33,737 nt of DNA from Treponema sp. (GTDB lineage Bacteria; Spirochaetota; Spirochaetia; Treponematales; Breznakiellaceae), in assembly GCA_031279635.1 (NCBI GenBank), contig JAITIC010000096.1, positions 1-33,737 on the forward strand, in the 5' to 3' direction. Position numbers and translations under genes: made by a program. The notes beneath the pieces were generated by a model that had not been told where the DNA came from, ran no database searches, and worked only from the letters and a program-made list of their open reading frames with translations. Shown one piece after another: positions 8,323 to 15,190 of the stretch; the first letter of the stretch is position 1; every line of letters begins with the position of its first letter.

Positions 8323-8465
8323 ATAGAACTGTCCTTGCCCCCTGATACCATGACGGTATACCCGTCGTATATTCGTTCGGCGATGGGGGCCATGGTTTTT
8401 ATCCGGTTAATGGCAATAACAGTTTTATCATAGATTGTCCCGCCCAACTGCTTTTTTCTCAGCAT
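8295..8465 (-). pseudogene. Truncated PAPS-reductase-like PP-loop protein fragment
   Basis: A 56-residue reading frame starting MLRKKQLGGTIYDK and containing the PP-loop nucleotide-binding motif SGGKDSS at residues 41-47, as in phage-type phosphoadenosine phosphosulfate reductase and DndC-like proteins. The homologous part stops right after the P-loop. The last residues, RKSGLIP, and the stop codon come from the R3 repeat, so the rest of the gene, usually 200 residues or more, is missing. A strong AGGAAGGAG ribosome site precedes the ATG, and it lies about 30 bases downstream of the comM stop on the same strand, so it was probably once a working operon partner. It is unlikely to be active now, because the catalytic remainder is absent. 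Confidence 0.75.
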
Positions 8466-8494
8466 TGCTCCTTCCTCTTTTCCCGCCGGGAAAC

Positions 8495-10264
8495 CTAATC
8501 CCGCTTCAGCCCTTCCACATTTTCAATGGTCAAAATCTCAAACGGATCTTCTCCGCGGCGGCGGTGCTGGACGGCTTCCAGAATGTGCGCGGTATCGATG
8601 ACTTCCTCACCTTCCAGGTCCGCAATGGTCCTGGCCACCCTGAGAATCCCGTGGTAGGCCCTGCCCGAAAGGCCCAATCGCTCCATGGCCTTGTGAAAGG
8701 CGCTTTCCGCCCGCTCGCTCATGGGGCAAAGGGCTTCCATCCTTCCCGCCGTGAGCAGGGCGTTGCGGCGGATGCCCGTTCCCCGGTAGCGCCGCCGTTG
8801 AATCTCAACCGCCGCCAGCACCCGCTTTGCGATGTCCACGCCGCGTTCCCCGCCCGCTTCATCCCGCCTGCCCATCTCGCTGATTTTGGGCGGCAGTACC
8901 GCGGCCCGCAGTTCAAGCCGGTCAAGCAGCGCGCCGCCGAACTTGCGCCAGTAGCGGTAAATTTCCTCGGGCGAGCAAAAGCAGTCCGCCGCCTCATCCG
9001 CCGTCAATTCATCGTACAGTGCGCCGGCGGCGGAAACGGCCCCGCTTGTGGCGGCCCTGCCGTAAGCCGCGCCGGGACCACGCCGCGCCGCGCTGTTCTT
9101 CATATTGCGTTCATCCTGAGGTTTTCGCGCGCCCAGACGGCCACAGGGGCAGGAATTGGCCGCCAGCAGCAACTGAAATTCCGCCGGAAGGCGCGCCGGC
9201 CCCTCCGCCCGGACAATGCTTATCACGTGGTCTTCCATCGGTTCCCGCAGGGCTTGCAGCACATTGCTCCTGAACTCCGGGGCCTCGTCAAGAAAAAGCA
9301 CGCCGAAATGGGCCAGGCTTATTTCGCCGGGCCGGGGGAACCTGCCGCCGCCCAGAATTCCCTCCGCGCTGGCCGAATGATGAGGGGCGCGGAACGGCGG
9401 TCGGGTAATCAGCCGGTCGATAAAGCCGCCGTTGCGCGAAACGCCCTCTCCTGCCTTGTGCGGCCCGGCAAGACTATAGAGCCGCGTCACTTCTACCGCC
9501 TCGTCGGGGGTGAGCGGCGCCATAATCGAAGGCATCAGGCGGGCCAGCATGGTCTTCCCCGCGCCCGGCGGCCCGAACACCAGCACATTGTGCCCCCCCG
9601 CGGCGGCGATTTCCAAAACCCGCTTATACCCGTCCTGGCCCCGCACATCGGCAAAGTCCCCCGCGGCGCTTGCGTCCATCAGGCAAGGCTCCGTATCCGC
9701 CGGGCCGTCCAGTTTGGGCATGGGAAGTTCCCCGCTCTGTGCGCGGACAAAAAGGGCCTCTACCGCTTCCTGCAAAGTGGCTGCCGCGGTAAAACGCGCC
9801 GGCCCCGCTCCGCGGCGCTCCCCGGCGAGAATCGCCGCCTCGCGGGCGTTTTCCGCCGGAACAATAAACTCGCCAATCCCCTCCTCCAGCCCCGACGCGA
9901 TGGCGGCCAACACTCCCCGTACCGGCCTAATCCTCCCGGAAAGCTCAAGCTCTCCCATCACCAAAAGGCTTTCGGGAACCGGTGCAAGCCCCGCCGCCGC
10001 CATCACCGCCAGGGCGATGGGCAGGTCCAGCGCCGCCCCGTCCTTCCGCAGCCCTGCCGGCGCCAGGTTTATCAGAATCCGATCGCTGGGAAAGCCAAAA
10101 CCCGAATTCCTGAACGCCACCCGCACCCGCTCCCGCGCCTCCCGTACCGCCCCCTCGGCAAGCCCGGTAATATCAACCCCTGGGATGCCCCTGCGGATAT
10201 CCGCCTCGACCCGGATAATAATTCCCCCCGCCCCGTAGGGTGTATACGCCATCACACTCATCAT
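8495..10264 (-). CDS. comM: ComM/YifB family Mg-chelatase-like AAA+ ATPase
   Basis: Cytoplasmic AAA+ helicase-like protein of 589 residues. In naturally transformable bacteria ComM drives branch migration during recombination of incoming DNA; many non-competent species carry it too. The N-terminal ChlI-like domain runs to about residue 170, with family blocks GVDITGLAEGAVREARERV and INLAPAGLRKDG. Walker A is GPPGAGKTM near 230-238 and Walker B is VLFLDEAPEF. The C-terminal Mg-chelatase domain ends the protein. It is about 80 residues longer than the usual 500-510. Part of this is an Arg/Ala/Gly-rich insert of about 45 residues between NSCPCG and CFCSPEEI. The start is either of two adjacent ATGs after GGAG. 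The antisense strand is also open for a long stretch, which is a high-GC artefact. Confidence 0.93.
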   Translation of the reverse strand: MMSVMAYTPYGAGGIIIRVEADIRRGIPGVDITGLAEGAVREARERVRVAFRNSGFGFPSDRILINLAPAGLRKDGAALDLPIALAVMAAAGLAPVPESLLVMGELELSGRIRPVRGVLAAIASGLEEGIGEFIVPAENAREAAILAGERRGAGPARFTAAATLQEAVEALFVRAQSGELPMPKLDGPADTEPCLMDASAAGDFADVRGQDGYKRVLEIAAAGGHNVLVFGPPGAGKTMLARLMPSIMAPLTPDEAVEVTRLYSLAGPHKAGEGVSRNGGFIDRLITRPPFRAPHHSASAEGILGGGRFPRPGEISLAHFGVLFLDEAPEFRSNVLQALREPMEDHVISIVRAEGPARLPAEFQLLLAANSCPCGRLGARKPQDERNMKNSAARRGPGAAYGRAATSGAVSAAGALYDELTADEAADCFCSPEEIYRYWRKFGGALLDRLELRAAVLPPKISEMGRRDEAGGERGVDIAKRVLAAVEIQRRRYRGTGIRRNALLTAGRMEALCPMSERAESAFHKAMERLGLSGRAYHGILRVARTIADLEGEEVIDTAHILEAVQHRRRGEDPFEILTIENVEGLKRD

Positions 10265-10271
10265 TTTTCTC

Positions 10272-10310
10272 CACTCTATATATGGCGCGCGGACGCGAGG
10301 CGCTTTAGTG
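10272..10310 (-). repeat. R4 dispersed module upstream of comM
   Basis: Read on the minus strand: CACTAAAGC, 12 bases, then CGCGCCATATATAGAGTG. The same two blocks with a 13-base spacer occur at 16676-16715 on the plus strand. It lies directly before the comM ribosome site, where its TATATA could serve as a -10 box. Repeat and promoter roles cannot be separated from the sequence alone. Confidence 0.6.
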
Positions 10311-10335
10311 TTTTGGGGAAATTTGGATTAAATTT

Positions 10336-10475
10336 GAGCCTGTTCCAAAACTAATTGACTGTGCGCTCACGCGCACGGTTTTGGACCAAGCTCTTGCGGT
10401 TTTTCAGGCTAAAGCCTTGCAAAACCGCGTTTTTTAAAGGTTGCTGTTCCAAAACTAAAGTTTTGGAACAGCCTC
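10336..10475 (+). repeat. R2 composite hairpin repeat, copy a
   Basis: Element opening with GAGCCTGTTCCAAAAC. The first stem pairs TCCAAAAC with GTTTTGGA and has an inner GTGCG/CGCAC hairpin. The central hairpin (10396-10428) pairs GCGG with CCGC and includes AGGCT/AGCCT. The last hairpin (10444-10471) has perfect 13-base arms CTGTTCCAAAACT/AGTTTTGGAACAG around two bases. The sequence closes with GCCTC. It fills the space between divergent comM and the TetR gene; a related copy is at 33427-33585. Confidence 0.8.
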
Positions 10476-10501
10476 ATTTGATTATAAAAAATAAAGCCCT
10501 C

Positions 10502-10530
10502 TTGATAAAATTTAATTTAATTTATAAAAT
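10502..10530 (+). promoter_or_regulatory. Sigma-70-type promoter of the TetR/RND operon
   Basis: TTGATA (10502-10507), 17-base spacer, TAAAAT (10525-10530), each box one base from consensus. It lies 49 bases before the TetR start. TetR regulators usually bind such a region themselves, but no clear palindromic operator was identified. Confidence 0.6.
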
Positions 10531-10578
10531 TAACAGAGATAGACATTATGAATATCACTCAGTATTTAAGAGGGATAT

Positions 10579-11301
10579 ATGGGAATACAGGAGCGGAAGG
10601 GACGGGAAAGGGAGGCGCGGAAGGCCCTGATTCTGTGCGGCGCTGAAGAACTCATCCTGGAAAGAGGCGTGGACGCGGTCAATATGGAGGATATCGCGCA
10701 AAAGGCGGAGCTGAGTACGGCGACCCTCTATCTGTATTTTTCAGGCAAAGACGCCCTGTTTAAGGAGCTGTGTGACAGCAATACCAGGCGATTTATCAAT
10801 ACCGTACAGGCCCAATCGCGGCCGGGACTATCCGCTCTGGAGCAGATCCGAATGTTCTGGCTGAATTATCTCTCCTTCTATGAAATGTCGGATGAACACA
10901 TGCTCATAATGCTCAATATGCGGCGGTATATCGCCGAAGCCTTCCGGTATATCTCTCCCCCGGAAGAATCGCCGGAACGGAATTCTTCAACTTCCGCGTT
11001 CCTGTACGGCATGATCAAGGGCATGATTATCCAGGGGATTAACGAAGGAATCTTTGATTCCGCCACGGACCCGGATATAAGCACCCGAACCCTCCTTTCG
11101 CTGTTTCTGTATATTATAGAATGTATCGCCGCGCTGCCCAAGGCCGAGCGGAAAACACTTCAGAGTATTGCCGAAATGAAAAAGGTTTTTGAGATTACTT
11201 TGCGGGGCATCGCCGCGGAAGGGGTTGACCGTTCCCTGCTGACATTGCCGGAACTGAAACAGCACGGGCAAGAAGAAGAGGAACATGAAAAAAATATTTA
11301 A
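10579..11301 (+). CDS. TetR/AcrR family transcriptional regulator
   Basis: DNA-binding regulator of 240 residues. The N-terminal helix-turn-helix (about 8-58) shows the family pattern ILERGVDAVNMEDIAQKAELSTATLYLYFSGKDALF written across a standard TetR_N domain. The remaining helical part would bind a ligand and form dimers, and is not assignable to a subfamily. The start follows GAGG at 10570-10573. The stop overlaps the RND transporter start by 17 bases, so translation is coupled and the protein most likely controls the transporter operon, as TetR proteins next to efflux pumps often do by repression. The ligand is unknown. Confidence 0.92.
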   Translation: MGIQERKGREREARKALILCGAEELILERGVDAVNMEDIAQKAELSTATLYLYFSGKDALFKELCDSNTRRFINTVQAQSRPGLSALEQIRMFWLNYLSFYEMSDEHMLIMLNMRRYIAEAFRYISPPEESPERNSSTSAFLYGMIKGMIIQGINEGIFDSATDPDISTRTLLSLFLYIIECIAALPKAERKTLQSIAEMKKVFEITLRGIAAEGVDRSLLTLPELKQHGQEEEEHEKNI

Positions 11302-13975
11302 ATACCCCTGGCTCATTGTAGCGGTGACCGCCTGTATCACGATCTTTTTCGCGTTCCAGCTTCCCCGCGCGGAACTGGACAACAACAACCGGCGTTTTAT
11401 CCCTAAAGATGATTCGGCCAGACTGATAACAGATTACATCGACGAGACTTTCGGCAGCACGCACTTTATCCTCGTGGGGCTTGAACGTGAATACGGAACG
11501 GTGTTTGACCGGGAATTCCTTTTCCGCCTGCGGAGCTATGTGGAACGGATCGAAGAAATAGCAATTGTCGGCGAGGTGAATTCCCTCATGACCACGGATT
11601 ATATCACCGGCAACGAGGACTCGATCCTTGTGGAACCTCTGGTACCCGATGACTTTTCGGGCGGATCGGAGGAAATTGCCGCCTTAAAACAACGGTTCCT
11701 CTCCTGGGACATGTACCGGCGCTCATTGATCTCCGACGATTTTACCGCGACACAGATTCTGATTCCGCTGGAGCTTGATCCGGAAGAATCGGGCAATCCC
11801 GAGGTGGACGCGGCTTTCGTGCAAATCCGCGGCATAGCCCGCGAAATGTTCGACGGCCTTGCAAAAGTGTATGTCACGGGGATGCCCGCGGTGAGCGCCT
11901 CTATCAACGAATCGGTCAAGGCAGATCTCCTGCTGCTGATTCCGCTCGTTATTATGGTGACTTTGGTGATTGTCTATTTACCGCTGCGGAATATCACTAT
12001 GGTTGCTTTATCGATCCTTGGGGTTATTCTGGCGGTGATCTGGTCCGTTGGGGCTATGCCCCTTCTGGGGATAAAACTATCGATTATTTCCACGGTTCTG
12101 CCGGTGATCCTTATCGCGGTGGGGAATTCTTATGGGCTGCACGTGATCATCCATTATGTTGAGGACGCTGACGCGGATTTCAGCGTCATGACATGGGAAG
12201 CGCATCGGGAGATGATTTTTACCCTGGTACGGACCATCCGCAGGCCCGTGGCGCTGGCGGCCCTTACCACTATGGTGAGTTTCTTTTCTTTTAGTCTTAC
12301 CCAGGTACCTCCCATACGGGAATTCGGGTATTTCGCCGGTTTCGGGGTTTGTTCGGCCTTTCTCATTAACCTCATCCTGATCCCCGCGCTGCTTATCATC
12401 ATGGGGCCGCGGGTTCTGGGGAAGATCAAACAGCGTTCTGCCAAAGAGCGCCGGGCCAGCCGCTATCTCGTGCGTTTTTTTTCGTCGCTTGTCAAACGGA
12501 GATATTTGATTATAGGAACGGCGGCGGTGCTGCTCCTCGTTTCCCTGTACGGCGCGTCCCGCCTCGTCATCGACAATGTGATGCTGGAGTATTTCAGGCC
12601 GGCCACAGACATCAGAATGTCGGATGCTTTTATGCAGGAAAAATTCGGCGGTTCAAAGGTGATAGACCTGGCGGTGCAGGCGGATTCCCCTGAAATGTTG
12701 CTGCACCCTGCAGTTTTGGGGGCGGTTGACGATCTGAGCGCCTACCTGTCGGCCAAAGTCCCCGAAACCGGCAAGGTCATGGGCTTTACGGACATGGTCA
12801 AACGGATCAACCAGGTGTTTAATGCCGGTGAATCCCCCGAAGGCCTGGCGGCGAGAAACGTTCCCGCGGATTCGGGGGAATGGGCTTCAGGTTTCGGGTT
12901 CGGCGCGGATGATCCGGCGGACAGCGGGTTCGGCTTTGGGGCCTTTGCCGATGCGCCGGATTCTGACGGGCCTTCCGAACCCGCCGCTCCGCTGCGCGAA
13001 GCGATGGCCGTTCCCGCCGAAGACGATGCGGCCACCCCCCTGGAATTGGCCGGCCTGCTGGACAGGGCGCTGGGCGCGGGGGACGGCCTGGCTATGGACG
13101 TTTCCGCCCTTGCCTGGGAGCTGAAAAGGCTCACCAACTACGACGGGGCGGCCTATTACGAAATCCCCCGCGATCCGCAGCGCTACGGCAAAACCCGCCC
13201 CGAGGAACTCCAGCAATTGGTTTCCAATTACCTGGTTTTGCTTGCGGGGGACATTGACTCTTATTCCAATGATCCCCTGGAACCCACGGCGATCAGAACC
13301 ATGGTACAGCTTCGCACCACAGGGCAGATCGACACGGGCAGGGTCCTTGACGTGATTAACGGTTTTGTGCAGGCCAATTTTCCCGATACGGTGCGGGTGG
13401 AGATAGGAGGTATCACTTTGGAGGAAGCCTCCCTCAACAGGCTGGTGGTCCAATCCCTGTGGAGTTCCATCATCATTGCCCTGATTTCCCTCTTTGTGAT
13501 TATGTCCCTGACGAACCGCTCGGCGGTGGCGGGCCTGCTCAGCGTGGCGCCTTTGGGCCTTTTGATGATTACGAACTTCGCGATCATGGGCTTTGCGGGG
13601 ATCAAACTCAATATCGGAACCGCGATGATTTCCAGTTTATCAATGGGAATCGGGATTGATTACACCGTGCATTTTCTGGAGGCCTACAAGCGTTCCTACC
13701 GGGCCTCAGGCGGGCGCGGGAATTTTTTGCAAAGTGCCTACCGCACCTGCGGACAGGCGATTCTGGCGGACGCGGCGGCGACAGGCCTGGGCTTTGCCGT
13801 CCTGCTGTTCTCCCAGTTCAATATGCTTGCCGAGCTGGGCCTGATGATCGCCCTGGCTATGGGCCTGAGCGCGCTTGTGGGACTTATCCTCGTGCCGGCC
13901 CTGCTGGGTTGGATCAAGCCCCGGTTTGTCAGGGGTGATTCAGATCAAAATGCGTCACCTTGGGGTGCTTGCTGA
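11285..13975 (+). CDS. RND/MMPL superfamily transporter, HAE3 type
   Basis: Inner-membrane transporter of 896 residues with the HAE3 layout: one membrane helix (about 9-25), a large periplasmic loop, a cluster of five helices (about 215-380), a seventh helix near 406-425, a second periplasmic loop, and five more helices (about 725-885). The two halves resemble each other, for example GNSYGLHVIIHY and GIGIDYTVHFLEAY. Related proteins move hydrophobic or lipid-like molecules between inner and outer membrane (HpnN is an example). The second loop carries a low-complexity insert at about 515-590 with two GFGFG motifs in a Gly/Asp/Pro-rich stretch. It follows the TetR gene with overlap and precedes a LolA-like gene, which suggests a lipid or lipoprotein route rather than drug efflux. 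The cargo is unknown. Confidence 0.9.
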   Translation: MKKIFKYPWLIVAVTACITIFFAFQLPRAELDNNNRRFIPKDDSARLITDYIDETFGSTHFILVGLEREYGTVFDREFLFRLRSYVERIEEIAIVGEVNSLMTTDYITGNEDSILVEPLVPDDFSGGSEEIAALKQRFLSWDMYRRSLISDDFTATQILIPLELDPEESGNPEVDAAFVQIRGIAREMFDGLAKVYVTGMPAVSASINESVKADLLLLIPLVIMVTLVIVYLPLRNITMVALSILGVILAVIWSVGAMPLLGIKLSIISTVLPVILIAVGNSYGLHVIIHYVEDADADFSVMTWEAHREMIFTLVRTIRRPVALAALTTMVSFFSFSLTQVPPIREFGYFAGFGVCSAFLINLILIPALLIIMGPRVLGKIKQRSAKERRASRYLVRFFSSLVKRRYLIIGTAAVLLLVSLYGASRLVIDNVMLEYFRPATDIRMSDAFMQEKFGGSKVIDLAVQADSPEMLLHPAVLGAVDDLSAYLSAKVPETGKVMGFTDMVKRINQVFNAGESPEGLAARNVPADSGEWASGFGFGADDPADSGFGFGAFADAPDSDGPSEPAAPLREAMAVPAEDDAATPLELAGLLDRALGAGDGLAMDVSALAWELKRLTNYDGAAYYEIPRDPQRYGKTRPEELQQLVSNYLVLLAGDIDSYSNDPLEPTAIRTMVQLRTTGQIDTGRVLDVINGFVQANFPDTVRVEIGGITLEEASLNRLVVQSLWSSIIIALISLFVIMSLTNRSAVAGLLSVAPLGLLMITNFAIMGFAGIKLNIGTAMISSLSMGIGIDYTVHFLEAYKRSYRASGGRGNFLQSAYRTCGQAILADAAATGLGFAVLLFSQFNMLAELGLMIALAMGLSALVGLILVPALLGWIKPRFVRGDSDQNASPWGAC

Positions 13976-14031
13976 ACTGTCCGCCGCAGGCGGGCTTGGC
14001 CGAAGCATGACCCGAATGTCTACTGAGAGGA

Positions 14032-14057
14032 CGCCCTCGCGTCAAGCGCGAGGACGT
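14032..14057 (+). other. Intergenic hairpin before the LolA-like gene
   Basis: CCTCGCG and CGCGAGG pair perfectly around TCAAG, inside the 96-base gap between the RND stop and the next start. No T-run follows, so it is not an obvious terminator. It could stabilise or segment the operon mRNA. Confidence 0.45.
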
Positions 14058-14071
14058 CACGGGAGGTTAGG

Positions 14072-14857
14072 ATGAAGAGGTACGGAATGAAACGAGTGCT
14101 TTTTATGCTGGGCGTGATGGTAATTTCGGCGCGGCCGTTGAGCGCCCAGGACGCTGCGGCGCTGATACGGGAGTCCCGTGACCGCATCACGGCGGACACG
14201 GTTTCCAGCCGCTCGCGGATGGTGCTTACCGCTAAAAACGGTTCCACTACCGAGCGCCGGCTGGACCAGTATTCCAAGGACGGCCCCAAGGGGAGCCGGA
14301 CCATTGTCGCGTTCCAAAGCCCCGCGGCGGTGGCGGGCACGCGCTTTCTCACCATGGAAAACCCCGGCGGGGCGGACGACCGCTGGATTTTCCTCCCCTC
14401 GCTGGGGAGGGTCCGCCGGATTGCCGCCTCCGAAGGCTCCGGCAGCTTTGTGGGTACGGATCTGTCCTACGACGACATTTCCGCCGCGGACCGCGACGCG
14501 GATTTGGACACGCACCGGCTCCTGCGCGAAGAGTCCCTCAACGGCGCGGCCTGTTACGTGATTGAATCGGTTCCCAAGGATACGTCTTACCAGTATTCCA
14601 AAATGGTACAGTGGATCGACAAGGCCACCAGGGTAAACCACAAGGTTGAACTCTACGACCGGCGGGGAACGTTGGTGAAGCTCCTTGAAACGCTTGAACT
14701 CAGGGAGGTGCAGGGGCGGCTTAGTCCCACGCTGACCAAAATGAGCACCTTTGCCGCGGGGACATCCACGACCATCATCGTGGAGATTCTCAAATACGAC
14801 GATCCCATCCCCGAAAGCGTCTTTACCACGAGATTCCTCGAAACAGGAAGACCCTAG
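14072..14857 (+). CDS. LolA-like outer membrane lipoprotein-sorting protein
   Basis: Exported protein of 261 residues. A signal peptide is evident (MKRYGMKRVLFMLGVMVIS, likely cut after ARPLSA). The mature part matches the LolA-like fold family found next to MMPL/RND transporters (PF17131 type): GSRTIVAFQSPAAVAGTRFL, a DDRWIFLPSLGRVRRI block, then TDLSYDDI, and later ACYVIESVPKD. Proteins with this fold bind lipid acyl chains in a hydrophobic half-barrel, so a shuttle between the transporter upstream and the outer-membrane protein downstream is a reasonable reading. GGGAGG just before the ATG supports the start. It is about half of the typical partnership seen in proteobacteria with DUF1329 and DUF1302 proteins; the function is inferred. 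Confidence 0.85.
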   Translation: MKRYGMKRVLFMLGVMVISARPLSAQDAAALIRESRDRITADTVSSRSRMVLTAKNGSTTERRLDQYSKDGPKGSRTIVAFQSPAAVAGTRFLTMENPGGADDRWIFLPSLGRVRRIAASEGSGSFVGTDLSYDDISAADRDADLDTHRLLREESLNGAACYVIESVPKDTSYQYSKMVQWIDKATRVNHKVELYDRRGTLVKLLETLELREVQGRLSPTLTKMSTFAAGTSTTIIVEILKYDDPIPESVFTTRFLETGRP

Positions 14858-14870
14858 CAGCCTGTTGCAC

Positions 14871-14919
14871 TTGAGGATTTTTTTGTAATCTTTCAGGAAA
14901 AACACAAAAAAATCCTCAA
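14871..14919 (+). terminator. Long hairpin after the LolA-like gene
   Basis: Perfect 16-base arms TTGAGGATTTTTTTGT (14871-14886) and ACAAAAAAATCCTCAA (14904-14919) with a 17-base loop, and outer GCAGC/GCTGC pairing at 14857-14861 and 14931-14935. It lies 13 bases after the stop. The T-run is inside the stem rather than after it, so it may act as a terminator or an mRNA end stabiliser. Confidence 0.5.
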
Positions 14920-14947
14920 TGTAAGGGGTTGCTGCAGTTTGCGGGAT

Positions 14948-15117
14948 GAGCCTCCGCGGGGCAAGCCCCGCGGTATCTTAAGCGCTGCATTAGTTCGATC
15001 GGAGGCTCGTTCGATAGGAAGTTTATAATACCGTCTGGTTTAACACCAAATTTTTGTAAGCGTTGCTTTATTTGAGCCGCGGCAAGCCGCGGGGTATTAA
15101 ACCAGACTTTCGAATAA
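14948..15117 (+). repeat. R3 composite hairpin repeat, copy b
   Basis: Full-length R3 without insertion. Module 1 is GAGCCTCCG to CGGAGGCTC with inner CCGCGGGGC/GCCCCGCGG. Module 2 pairs GTCTGGTTTAACACC with GGTATTAAACCAGAC (15093-15107) and encloses CCGCGGC/GCCGCGG. The inner hairpins differ from those of the other copies by paired changes. The bases TTTGCG shortly precede it, as in copies c and d. Confidence 0.85.
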
Positions 15118-15139
15118 AATCGCCTGAAGGCGATTTTTG
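15117..15139 (+). terminator. Rho-independent-like hairpin upstream of the barrel gene
   Basis: AAAATCGCC, loop TGAA, GGCGATTTT followed by TGG; the stem is symmetric with A-run and T-run, so it could act in both directions. It lies directly after R3 copy b and 52 bases before the outer-membrane gene start. A TATAAT at 15145-15150 just beyond could be the -10 of a fresh promoter, but no good -35 box is seen. Confidence 0.5.
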
Positions 15140-15190
15140 GGGATTATAATGCGCGAAGAGCAACAAACTGTTAAGCGAAGGTGAATTGCG

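Noticed and set aside
8435-10354. Open frame of 639 codons on the plus strand opposite comM
   Set aside because: It is antisense to a gene with clear AAA+ motifs, is Pro/Arg/His-rich with no recognisable domain, and such long mirror frames are expected in high-GC coding DNA.
14057-14905. Minus-strand frame of 282 codons opposite the LolA-like gene
   Set aside because: It mirrors a gene with a signal peptide and family blocks; no ribosome site or domain is seen.
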